DNA of 40,013 nt, from assembly GCA_902776615.1 (NCBI GenBank), contig CACYQU010000028.1, positions 1-40,013 on the forward strand, given 5' to 3'. Position 1 is the stretch's first letter; each line of letters starts with the position of its first letter. This stretch comes from an uncultured bacterium. GTDB lineage: Bacteria > Verrucomicrobiota > Kiritimatiellia > RFP12 > UBA1067. This document shows, piece after piece, positions 7,500-15,108 of the stretch. The notes beneath the pieces were generated by a model that worked only from the letters and a program-made list of their open reading frames with translations, ran no database searches and was not told the origin of the DNA. The position numbers and the translations under genes are program-made.

Positions 7500-7560
7500 G
7501 CAAATCGCCAACTCTGTCGGCGAATTTGCAGCAAAATCGCCAGCCCGGTCGGCGGTTTGC
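7500..7560. repeat. Two tandem 30-bp palindromes upstream of the ATPase gene
   Basis: Unit 1 (7500-7529) has arms GCAAATCGCC and GGCGAATTTGC. Unit 2 (7531-7560) has arms GCAAAATCGCC and GGCGGTTTGC. Each has a 9-nt loop of similar sequence (AACTCTGTC, AGCCCGGTC). They are direct repeats of one another and each can fold into a hairpin. Their position just upstream of the ATPase -35 box would suit an operator, or they may be a dispersed REP-like element. Confidence 0.7.
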
Positions 7561-7691
7561 AAAGATGTTTTGAAGACTTTCTTTAAACGGCGGACATTAT
7601 ATCAAACCCCTGTAAAATACTCTAGTAGCACCCTGCAAAAAAGTAAGATAGCGGGGTGTAAGAAATTCAGGTATCACACCAAGGAGGCGGC

Positions 7692-10600
7692 ATGATGAAG
7701 AAACTATTGGGTGTTTCCATAATTGCATATTTGCATACTTTCACATTTGCATACTCTGCAAGCGTCAATATGCTCTCGTGCTGTCCGGGCGAGGACACCG
7801 CGACCCAGGCGCGATTCGTCTGGCACTCCGACAGCGACGCATGCCTGCTCTTCTGTGCGAAGGCGTCTGACACGACCGGTGCACACACGATCCTTCCGTA
7901 CAGCAAGACGAAAAAGCCAGTGACGTTCAGGTCGCCTGATGGCACATACTACAAATACACGGCGGAACTTTCCGACCTCGAACCCGGCACGGAATACGTC
8001 TACTGGGTCGAGATCGGCAGCGAAAAGTTCCCGGAGCAGCGTTTCAAGACGGCGGGGACGGGCGGCAGCTTCAACTTCCTCTGGATGAGCGACGTGCATT
8101 CCCATCCCGACAATCCTGGCAAGATGACGACTGTAGAGCTGCTTCGCCAGGATGCCGAGGCGCGGACGGCCTCGTCAGGAGGGATCGACCTCGTTCTCTT
8201 TTCCGGCGACGCGGTGAAGTACGGCTCGCGCTACGACAACTGGCAGCAGTGGAACGGCGCGCCGACGGTGACGAACTACACGTTCGCCATGGTTCCCGGC
8301 AACAAGGAGTACTACTACACCGGTTCGAGCTCATTCTACGACTACTACTGGTATCTGGCCGTCAGGAACAATCCATCCAACGGTCCAAATGCGACGGAGC
8401 AGGAGGGTTGCTACTGGTTCTTGCGCGACAAGGTCCTTTTTGTCGGCATCGACTCGCTGATCCACAAGGGGTCGAGGATGGAAATGTACGACAGGAAGAA
8501 CGAGGTACTTGCGGCGCAGACGAACTGGTTCGACAAAGTCGTCACATCGCAGCGCGGAAAGTTCCGCTACCTCGTCGTCTTCCAGCACGATCCGTGGTTC
8601 GTGTATGCGGCGACGAAGAACTCGTTCGACAAGTCGCGGGGCAACTACGACGTGTGGCGGCATGTCTTCGACAAGCACAAGGTCGATCTGGCGCTCTCCG
8701 GCGACGAGCACAACTACATCCGCACGAAGCCGATGCGCGGGGATGCCGCGAATTCCGACGGTACGGTCTACATGGTCGCGGGGCAGATCGAGGAATCGAA
8801 CTACAGCGCCACCATCACGAAAGACATAAGCAGCTACGGCAATTCGAACGCGACGAAATACTTCGACTGCATGGGTGCGACGGATGCGTCGTGCGGTGCC
8901 TGCTGGGTGGAGGTGCGGCCGGAATCCCTCAAGCTCACGTATTACTGGGACAAGTGGCAAAGCCCGAATTACAAGGTATACGACACCGTTACGATATCTC
9001 CCAAGGAAAGGGGATGGACGTTCGAGGAAATCGGCGCCAAGGCACACAAGCGCTACCGCTTCGCCGTGGATGCGCCGAGGAGCGATTCGGGGAAAATGCA
9101 GTTGTCCGAAATCGAGCTTCTGGATGCGAACGGGGATGTGATTTCGCCAAGTGATTTTACGCTGGCTTGGGATTCGACGACGACGAACTCGGCAGGGCAG
9201 AAATACCCATCGGGCGAAAATCCGGGCCTTGCCGCAGACGGAAAGCTCAATACAAAGTGGCTGGACTACCGCGCGGGGCTTGACAATCCTGCGGAAGTGC
9301 GCGCCGCGGCGTGGCTCGACTTCCGCTTCTCGACGGCTGTGAAGATATCCGGCTACCGCTGGTACACCGCCAACGACGACGTTACGTATCCCAGCCGAAC
9401 GCCGGTCGCGTGGACGCTCACTGCATTTGATGACGGTGACGATACGTGCTACATCCTCGATCGTGTCGTCGGCTACGACTCTCCAAAGGCGAACAAAGTC
9501 CTCGCGTACCCGCTGCCGCCTTCGCCAGACGAGCCCGACGAACCGGCCGGGCCTGGGGAATCGGCCGTCACAACCGCTGGCGGAACCTACTACGCATTGA
9601 GCGTCGGCGTCAACAACTACGAAAACGACAGGCAGGCCAAGCTCGGCGGCTGCGTTGCCGACGCAGAGGACGTGCTGAGCGCCTGCACGAACGCCGTCAA
9701 GGGCCTGTGGACGGCGGGCAACTGCCAGGGGCTATGCGATGCTGACGCGAACAAGTCTGCCGTCAGGAAGCAGTTCAACGCAATTGCCGCGCAGGCGCAG
9801 GGCGGCGATACGGTTCTCTACTACCATTCGAGCCACGGCGGCGACGATTGCATCTGCCTGTACGACGAGGATTACACCGCAGATGAACTTGCAAGCGACC
9901 TAATGGAGTTCAGTGCGGGTGTCCGTGTCGTAGTCGTGCTAGACACATGCCATTCGGGTAGCATGTTCAAGGGTGGCGGCGATGCTTCGTCCGGGTCGGG
10001 TCCGTGGAACTTCGCCGCAAGCGTCGAGGCATACATGGACGAGATGCGCTCCAGCGTGCGGAAACGGGGAGCCAAGGCCGCTGCAAGCGGGCCGTCCGTC
10101 GGGTGGGTCACGGCATGCGACGACGACCAGCTGTCCGTTGAATCAAACAAGCGCGGCTGGTTTACGAGGCCGTTTGTGGAGGCGTGGAAGGCGGATGCCA
10201 CAGATGCGAACGGCGACGGCTGGAACGATTTCAAGGAGGCGTTCAATATTGCCGCTCCCAAGGCAACCAACACCGAACGCGCGCCCCAGACGTTCAATGA
10301 AGACCTTCTCAGGAGCGTCGCCGCCTACGAGGTTGCCTATCATCCCAAGGCGTCAGACAAGTGGCTGGATGAGACGATGGAGATGCGGCTTTCCACAGGG
10401 ACTTGGTCAGAGGATGTAGCATACGGCGAGGACGGAAGGGCGTATCTCGACAGCAACGGCGGCGAAATCGCATTTTCTCCCTACAACGCTTCAACCGGCA
10501 ACGTCGTGACGGTCGAGGCGAAGGCGCAGTTCTGCGAATATTCCAAGGACGATGTGCCTGGCGCAACTGCGCAGGCCGCCATCCGGCTGGGTACAAACGG

Positions 10601-11498
10601 CTGCTTTCAGGTGTGGGCGAAGACAGGGAACAGGGAAGAGGGAACAGGGAACGGGGAAGAGGGAACAGGGAACGGGTGGGTGGATGTGGAAGCAGATGGC
10701 TTCACGCCCGTCAGCGGCGAGGAATACACGCTTCGCTTCACGTTCGACTACTATGCCGGGACGTATGGGGTGGAGGTTAAGACAGGATTAACAGAATTTA
10801 CAAGATTGGTGGAAAGGGAAAATCCTGATAATCCTGCAAATCCTGTCAAAACGACGTTTCCCATTGCGGTATCCACCAACTGCGTCTCTCGCGTTGCGTT
10901 CAAGGGCGATACGTACTTTACTTCGCTTGGCGGCGACTGCAGGATGGTCGTGGTCGGCTTTGCCGAGGACGAGTCGCTGGTGCTGAAGGACAATGCCGAG
11001 GTCATCCTTGACGCGGCGAAGGCGGCGTGGCTCAACAGCTGCGCGGGCGGCAAGGCGGCTGTCGGCAGTGCGGCGGCTGGTCTTTCGGCAAAGGAGTTTT
11101 CCGACGCCTACCTTCTCAATCTCGACATCACCGACGACGACCGCTCATACTCATTTGAGATCACGGGCGTAGATGTCGGGGCGGGAAGCGTGACTGTCGC
11201 CGTAATGCTTACGCGGAGCGGCGAGATTGCGCAGAAGATCAACGGTGTCGTCAAGTTCTACGGCGCGGCGACCTTGGAGGACTTCAAGACGGCGGCATCG
11301 CCGCTCCGACAATTTCAGCAAGGGCGACACCGCGACCGCCACGATTCCGCTCGACGGCGAAACCCCGCCCGCCTTCTTCAAGGCGAATATAGAGGAGAAA
11401 TGAGGATGGAAGTGGATCAAGCCTCATGCGGAGAGGGACCCCGCCAGGCCCTTGAAAAACGGGCTTTCGCGGCACCCTGGAATATCCCCAGTTTTTGA
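7692..11498 (+). CDS. Large secreted protein: phosphoesterase, discoidin-like, caspase (C14) and LamG-like domains; 3' frameshift
   Basis: The order is: signal peptide (repeat D, FAYSAS); a purple-acid-phosphatase-like Fn3 domain (about 25-125); a calcineurin-like phosphoesterase (126-430: WMSDVHSH, LFSGDAVKYG, VPGNKEYY, FQHDPW, SGDEHNYIRT); a discoidin-like domain (about 460-620); a caspase-like C14 domain (635-870) with YYHSSHGG (His715) and VVVLDTCHSGS (Cys753); and a LamG-like domain (930-1130). Two usual metal ligands are changed: GNHE is GNKE (Lys205) and GHxH is GDEH (Asp338). Two repeat insertions lie in the LamG part. At about 11307 one base too many shifts the frame; without it the protein ends PLDGETPPAFFKANIEEK with TGA at 11403, and the 32 codons beyond 11307 to 11498 in the current frame look spurious over much of their length. 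AAGGAGG (7680-7687) supports the start. No function is assigned. Confidence 0.8.
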   Translation: MMKKLLGVSIIAYLHTFTFAYSASVNMLSCCPGEDTATQARFVWHSDSDACLLFCAKASDTTGAHTILPYSKTKKPVTFRSPDGTYYKYTAELSDLEPGTEYVYWVEIGSEKFPEQRFKTAGTGGSFNFLWMSDVHSHPDNPGKMTTVELLRQDAEARTASSGGIDLVLFSGDAVKYGSRYDNWQQWNGAPTVTNYTFAMVPGNKEYYYTGSSSFYDYYWYLAVRNNPSNGPNATEQEGCYWFLRDKVLFVGIDSLIHKGSRMEMYDRKNEVLAAQTNWFDKVVTSQRGKFRYLVVFQHDPWFVYAATKNSFDKSRGNYDVWRHVFDKHKVDLALSGDEHNYIRTKPMRGDAANSDGTVYMVAGQIEESNYSATITKDISSYGNSNATKYFDCMGATDASCGACWVEVRPESLKLTYYWDKWQSPNYKVYDTVTISPKERGWTFEEIGAKAHKRYRFAVDAPRSDSGKMQLSEIELLDANGDVISPSDFTLAWDSTTTNSAGQKYPSGENPGLAADGKLNTKWLDYRAGLDNPAEVRAAAWLDFRFSTAVKISGYRWYTANDDVTYPSRTPVAWTLTAFDDGDDTCYILDRVVGYDSPKANKVLAYPLPPSPDEPDEPAGPGESAVTTAGGTYYALSVGVNNYENDRQAKLGGCVADAEDVLSACTNAVKGLWTAGNCQGLCDADANKSAVRKQFNAIAAQAQGGDTVLYYHSSHGGDDCICLYDEDYTADELASDLMEFSAGVRVVVVLDTCHSGSMFKGGGDASSGSGPWNFAASVEAYMDEMRSSVRKRGAKAAASGPSVGWVTACDDDQLSVESNKRGWFTRPFVEAWKADATDANGDGWNDFKEAFNIAAPKATNTERAPQTFNEDLLRSVAAYEVAYHPKASDKWLDETMEMRLSTGTWSEDVAYGEDGRAYLDSNGGEIAFSPYNASTGNVVTVEAKAQFCEYSKDDVPGATAQAAIRLGTNGCFQVWAKTGNREEGTGNGEEGTGNGWVDVEADGFTPVSGEEYTLRFTFDYYAGTYGVEVKTGLTEFTRLVERENPDNPANPVKTTFPIAVSTNCVSRVAFKGDTYFTSLGGDCRMVVVGFAEDESLVLKDNAEVILDAAKAAWLNSCAGGKAAVGSAAAGLSAKEFSDAYLLNLDITDDDRSYSFEITGVDVGAGSVTVAVMLTRSGEIAQKINGVVKFYGAATLEDFKTAASPLRQFQQGRHRDRHDSARRRNPARLLQGEYRGEMRMEVDQASCGEGPRQALEKRAFAAPWNIPSF
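7707..7758 (+). repeat. Octamer pyrimidine arm D in the caspase-gene signal peptide
   Basis: The stretch encodes LGVSIIAYLHTFTFAYS and consists of units like TGCATATT, TGCATACT, TTCACATT and TGCATACT. It is clearly related to the right arms of cassettes A-C, but no purine arm precedes it. Here the start codon lies only 15 bp upstream, behind a conventional ribosome binding site. Confidence 0.7.
10623..10676 (+). repeat. Perfect 21-bp tandem repeat in the caspase gene
   Basis: A 21-bp unit (10635-10655) is repeated exactly at 10656-10676 and preceded by a partial copy. It encodes EEGTGNG twice, a low-complexity insertion between FQVWAKTG and WVDVEADGF in the LamG-like domain. The unit is itself built of GGGAACA/GGGAAGA 7-mers. 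Confidence 0.85.
10781..10847. repeat. Imperfect inverted repeat of 9-bp units in the caspase gene
   Basis: The left arm (10781-10807) is three 9-bp units, GACAGGATT and relatives. The right arm (10821-10847) is the reverse-complement type, AATCCTGAT, AATCCTGCA, AATCCTGTC, with a 13-nt loop. It is read through in frame as TGLTEF to NPDNPANPVK. It is a different family from the octamers but has the same architecture. Confidence 0.85.
11347..11403 (+). repeat. Re-used gene tail (second copy of 6211-6267)
   Basis: Encodes PLDGETPPAFFKANIEEK and TGA 11401-11403 in the frame shifted by one base from the upstream caspase protein. It matches the tail of the Tat remnant at 6211-6267 in about 49 of 57 bases. 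It marks the probable true end of the large secreted gene. Confidence 0.75.
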
Positions 11499-11539
11499 TC
11501 CCTGAAATGAGTCGGATGCCTGGTTTTATTGGGCGGTAC

Positions 11540-11570
11540 GGGTTTTCGTAAGTGAAATAAGCGAAAAGCC
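11540..11570. repeat. Inverted repeat upstream of guaB
   Basis: Arms GGGTTTTCG (11540-11548) and CGAAAAGCC (11562-11570) pair with one mismatch around a 13-nt loop. They lie about 20 bp upstream of the first TATAAT. They could be an operator or a weak terminator for the preceding gene; no T-run follows. Confidence 0.4.
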
Positions 11571-11616
11571 GGTTCCACTTGCTGGATGCGGTATAATGCC
11601 CAGAGCACCTTGCCCA

Positions 11617-11645
11617 TTGATTTCCGCCGAGGAATAAGGTATAAT
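11617..11645 (+). promoter_or_regulatory. guaB promoter, with a second TATAAT upstream
   Basis: TTGATT (11617-11622), a 17-bp spacer and a perfect TATAAT (11640-11645) lie 42 bp before the guaB ATG. Another TATAAT at 11592-11597 has no recognisable -35 box and may be a second, weaker start. This promoter probably serves the following gene run up to about 24.5 kb. Confidence 0.7.
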
Positions 11646-11687
11646 ACCACCAAAAGTAGAGTTGTGCAAAGTTTGAGGATCTGTAAA

Positions 11688-13184
11688 ATGAACAAGTACA
11701 TGGACGACTTCATGAAAGCCATTCCTTTTGAAGGGCTTACTTATGATGACGTGACCCTTGTCACGCAATATGCCGATTTTCTGCCGGATGATGCTTCCCT
11801 TGAGACGAAGCTTACTTCTCGCACGCGCATGAAGGTTCCGTTCATGTCTGCAGCGATGGATACAGTGACCGAAGCCCCTATGGCCATTGCGATGGCGCTC
11901 GCAGGCGGTATCGGATGTATTCACAAGAATCTCGAGGAGGATGACCAGGCGGCGCAGGTTCGCCTCGTCAAGAACCATCTTAACGGCATGATCGAAAAGC
12001 CCGTCTGTTTCCATGCGGACGATGATATCGGATATCTGCGCAGCGTCAAGGCCGAACGCAAGATCAAGTTCAACGGCTTCCCCGTTCTGGACGACAACGA
12101 CCGGCTTGTCGGCATGATAACCTCAAGCGACATGCGCTTTGCGCCGCAGAACGCCGCCAAGTTGCGCGACGTGATGCAGACCTCGCTTCTTACGGCCAAG
12201 CCCGGCACGAGTCTCAAGAAGGCCTACGAGATAATGCGCGAGAACAAGATCGGCAAGCTTCCTCTCGTGGACAGGGAGGGCCGAATAGTCGGGCTTTACA
12301 GTTTCACCGACGTGCAGCGCATTGTCGAAAATCCCAACACGTCAGTCAACTGCGACGACAAGTTCCGTCTTAGGGTGAGCGCGTCCGTCTCGGGCGGAAA
12401 GGGCGACCTTGCCCGCATGGAGAAGCTCGCCGACGCCGGTGTCGATGTTGTGGTTGTCGATTCCGCCCACGGTCATTCGAAGGGGATTATGGATATGACG
12501 AAATACATCGTCAAGCATTTCCCCAAGGTGGACGTGATCGCGGGCAATATCGCGACCGGCGAAGCGGCCCTCGCGCTTGCAAAGAGCGGTGCCCACGCGG
12601 TAAAGGTGGGTATAGGCCCCGGTTCGATCTGCACGACGCGCGTCGTATGCGGCGTCGGCATTCCTCAGCTTACTGCGGTGTACAACGCGGCGAAGGCTCT
12701 TCGCGGAACGGATGTCGCCGTGATCGCCGACGGCGGCATAAAGCTTTCGGGTGACGTGCCGAAGGCGATTGCGGCCGGCGCCGACTCGGTGATGCTCGGC
12801 AGCGTGCTCGCCGGAACGGAGGAGAGTCCGGGCGAGAAGATATACTCCAACGGACGCCAGTATGTCGTTTACCGCGGAATGGGGTCCATGGCTGCGCTTA
12901 AGAACGGCAAGGGCAGCCGCGCGCGCTATTTCCAGGATAACGAGGACGAAGACAGCCTCGTGCCGCAGGGTATCGAGGGAATGGTTCCATACTCTGGCCG
13001 CGTGAAGAGCATCATGACTCAGTTCTGCGGAGGACTTCGCGCCTCGCTCGGCTATTGCGGTGCGAGGACGATCGAAGAGCTGAAAAAGAAGGGACGCTTT
13101 TATCGCGTAACGGCGGCGGGCCTGAGAGAGGCGCGTCCGCACGACATAACGATCACAAAGGAAGCGCCCAACTACAGGACATGA
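11688..13184 (+). CDS. guaB: IMP dehydrogenase
   Basis: This enzyme oxidises IMP to XMP with NAD+, the first committed step of GMP synthesis. The 498-residue protein has the full family layout: N-terminal LTYDDVTLV, two CBS domains (about 105-220), [10 protein letters not shown], the catalytic loop GPGSICTTR with Cys315, [26 protein letters not shown], and the flap YRGMGSMAA plus [16 protein letters not shown] 11688 is chosen because the family starts a few residues before [13 protein letters not shown] lies about 10 nt upstream, and the earlier in-frame ATG at 11586 would overlap the promoter. Its stop overlaps a possible ATG of the next gene, which suggests cotranscription. Nothing is missing. 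Confidence 0.97.
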   Translation: MNKYMDDFMKAIPFEGLTYDDVTLVTQYADFLPDDASLETKLTSRTRMKVPFMSAAMDTVTEAPMAIAMALAGGIGCIHKNLEEDDQAAQVRLVKNHLNGMIEKPVCFHADDDIGYLRSVKAERKIKFNGFPVLDDNDRLVGMITSSDMRFAPQNAAKLRDVMQTSLLTAKPGTSLKKAYEIMRENKIGKLPLVDREGRIVGLYSFTDVQRIVENPNTSVNCDDKFRLRVSASVSGGKGDLARMEKLADAGVDVVVVDSAHGHSKGIMDMTKYIVKHFPKVDVIAGNIATGEAALALAKSGAHAVKVGIGPGSICTTRVVCGVGIPQLTAVYNAAKALRGTDVAVIADGGIKLSGDVPKAIAAGADSVMLGSVLAGTEESPGEKIYSNGRQYVVYRGMGSMAALKNGKGSRARYFQDNEDEDSLVPQGIEGMVPYSGRVKSIMTQFCGGLRASLGYCGARTIEELKKKGRFYRVTAAGLREARPHDITITKEAPNYRT

Positions 13185-13195
13185 GGGGAATGTCT

Positions 13196-14359
13196 ATGCG
13201 CAGACAGGTTTTAGCCTTCCTTGCGGCTCTTGCGGCGGTGTGTGCCATTGCGGCGCAGGCTCCTGTCGCGGAGGGCTACCCGGCGTGGAAAAGCCTTGAC
13301 GAGCGCGACTACGTGTGGGGCAGGAACATCGTGCCGTCCGACCTGCGCCAAAAGGTGACTGTTGTGGTCGAGATTGCGCCTGGCGATGAAAAGAGCGCAA
13401 AGGAGCAACTTGTTTCGGCGGCGTCGGTTGTGTCGCTGGACTCTTTTTCCGGCATCTCGCATGCAGTGGTGTGGAGCCACTACAAGATGCCGCGCGGAGT
13501 TACGGTCGTGGTTTCGGACTGCGGCGGAAAGGACAGCGCGGATCTTATTCGCGGGGTGCTTAAGAGCAAGGACAAAGATCTGTCCAAGAAGTTCGAGACT
13601 TTCAAGCGCGTCAAGCCGCCGATCTACAAAGGAATCACTTTCCCTGGCGCGCCGGAGCCGAAAGACGGCAAGCGGCCTTTCGCATACGTGATGGGGCATT
13701 CTGGAGTGGAGCCGCTGTACGCGGGGCCGCTTGACGCGAAAGGTCTCGCCGCGCTGAAGGCTGCCGTCAAGACTGCCAAGGCGAAACTTCCCAAGTGGCG
13801 GCCTTTCTACGGATCTGTCGTGGAGCCTCAGCATTTCAAAGGACTTGAGGCGGTTCTCGATCCGAACAAGCCGAAACCGCTCGCGGCGGAGTTCACGAAG
13901 ATAAGAAAGGGAATTCAAGACAAGAATCCCGAAGTGGCGAAAGAGGCGCAGATTCTATACGATGCGATAGAGCAGACACGCAGCGATCTCGTGGCGAGAA
14001 TTTCAATGGAGGTCTGGACGAGTCCGCACCGTGCGGCATACGATATTGCGGAGCTCACGAGGATGTGGCCGTCTGAAAAGAGGGCTGTCGCAAGATATGC
14101 GAACGCAATCAAATCCGTACCGGATGCAGACAAGCTCGGCACGATGTTCGGCAAGCTGATAAAGTGGTCGGATCCGTCGTTCGAGTGCAAAAACGAGGCG
14201 GAGGCGAAGAAGATTCTCGCCGAGCTCGGGAAGATGAAGAAGGGGCTTGAGAAACTGAAAACTTCCAAAAACATGACCGTCCAGGGCGCTGCGATGTCGC
14301 TTGAGAGCGAAGTCGACGAACTGATGGACACTATTCCTTCAAAGGTGGTTGCGAAGTGA
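13196..14359 (+). CDS. Secreted protein of unknown function
   Basis: A 387-residue protein with a clear signal peptide (MRRQVLAFLAALAAVCAIAA, cleavage probably near AAQA). I do not recognise a family. The first part (VTVVVEIAPGDEKSAKEQL, then VVVSDCGGKDSADLIRGVL) alternates strands and helices in a way that could be a thioredoxin-like fold, but no CxxC is present. The C-terminal third is helical and Lys/Glu-rich, with KKILAELGKMKKGLEKL. AGGGGA (13184-13189) sits 6 nt before ATG 13196; an ATG at 13181 overlapping the guaB stop is possible. Its stop overlaps the GTG of signal peptidase I, so it is probably made with it, and a role in the periplasm or at the envelope is likely. Confidence 0.75.
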   Translation: MRRQVLAFLAALAAVCAIAAQAPVAEGYPAWKSLDERDYVWGRNIVPSDLRQKVTVVVEIAPGDEKSAKEQLVSAASVVSLDSFSGISHAVVWSHYKMPRGVTVVVSDCGGKDSADLIRGVLKSKDKDLSKKFETFKRVKPPIYKGITFPGAPEPKDGKRPFAYVMGHSGVEPLYAGPLDAKGLAALKAAVKTAKAKLPKWRPFYGSVVEPQHFKGLEAVLDPNKPKPLAAEFTKIRKGIQDKNPEVAKEAQILYDAIEQTRSDLVARISMEVWTSPHRAAYDIAELTRMWPSEKRAVARYANAIKSVPDADKLGTMFGKLIKWSDPSFECKNEAEAKKILAELGKMKKGLEKLKTSKNMTVQGAAMSLESEVDELMDTIPSKVVAK

Positions 14360-15108
14360 CCGGCAAAAAAACATGGCGCGATTTTGGGCGGGAGTGGCTT
14401 GACACTCTCGTGGTGGCGATTTCCGTCGCGATGGCGTTTCGGGCGTATTTCTATGAGCCGTTCAATATTCCGACCGGATCGATGCAGCCGACGCTGTGGG
14501 GCTATCACACCGAGCGCGGAACCAAGAAGGGCGCGTGGGACGCGTTTCCGCTTTCCGTACTGAAGTGGGCGTGGTGCGGCGAGAAGGTCGTCGAGTACAA
14601 GGCGCCGGCGAGCGGGTCTCCGCGCATGCGCATAAGGGGCGACGGCTTTGCTGATGTGGCAGTAGGTCTCAGCGACAGTACTTTCAAAGTGCCGACGGAT
14701 GCTTTGCCGTCGATAATGGGGCGTTACTACCGCGAGGGCGAGACGGTATGGCAGGGAACCGTGACGACGGGCGATTTCATATTCGTGAACAGGTGGCTTT
14801 GGAACTTCAGGCGTCCGCACGATGGAGAAGTGATGATATTTTCCACGACCGGAATAGAAGGTCTTCCGCAGGGTACGCACTACATCAAGCGCATGAAAGC
14901 GCGGCCTGGCGAAACATACGAGCTTGAGCACCCTGTGGCGGGTCGGCCCGATGTTGTCACCATGGGCGCGAACGAGTATTTCGCCTGTGGCGACAATTTC
15001 AACAATTCAAACGACAGCCGCTACTGGGGCCCTGTTCCGGACGACAACCTGCGCGGAGTCGGAAGCGTGGTTTTTTGGCCATTTAACGGATGGAGGATCA
15101 TACGATGA
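14356..15108 (+). CDS. lepB: Signal peptidase I
   Basis: This membrane serine peptidase removes Sec/Tat signal peptides. The 250-residue protein has one N-terminal membrane segment (residues about 15-33), then the catalytic block NIPTGSMQPTL with Ser42, a GDFIFVNRW block, HYIKRMKARPGE with the general-base Lys178, and the box-E-like ACGDNFNNSNDSRYWGPV. It is of normal length. The GTG start at 14356 overlaps the upstream stop (GTGA), and the stop overlaps the ATG of the kinase gene (ATGA), typical of translational coupling. With many secreted proteins nearby this is the general processing enzyme, not one specific to the locus. Confidence 0.95.
   Translation: MTGKKTWRDFGREWLDTLVVAISVAMAFRAYFYEPFNIPTGSMQPTLWGYHTERGTKKGAWDAFPLSVLKWAWCGEKVVEYKAPASGSPRMRIRGDGFADVAVGLSDSTFKVPTDALPSIMGRYYREGETVWQGTVTTGDFIFVNRWLWNFRRPHDGEVMIFSTTGIEGLPQGTHYIKRMKARPGETYELEHPVAGRPDVVTMGANEYFACGDNFNNSNDSRYWGPVPDDNLRGVGSVVFWPFNGWRIIR

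Noticed and set aside
7500-7560. Possible short CRISPR array
   Set aside because: Only two palindromic units one base apart, without spacers of regular length and without cas genes.
6289-7695. 468-codon + strand frame opposite the AAA ATPase
   Set aside because: The minus strand has Walker A and B, promoter and ribosome binding site; the + frame is an antisense shadow without motifs.
930-7758. Octamer cassettes as classical insertion sequences
   Set aside because: No transposase, no target-site duplications and no precise ends; the repeats are degenerate and partly coding.
11404-11590. Riboswitch or purine-responsive leader before guaB
   Set aside because: The promoter at 11617-11645 lies downstream of this segment, so it would not be transcribed from it; only a simple inverted repeat is visible.
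11586-11687. Longer N-terminus for guaB from ATG 11586
   Set aside because: The added 34 residues are not family-like, overlap the promoter elements and lack a ribosome binding site.
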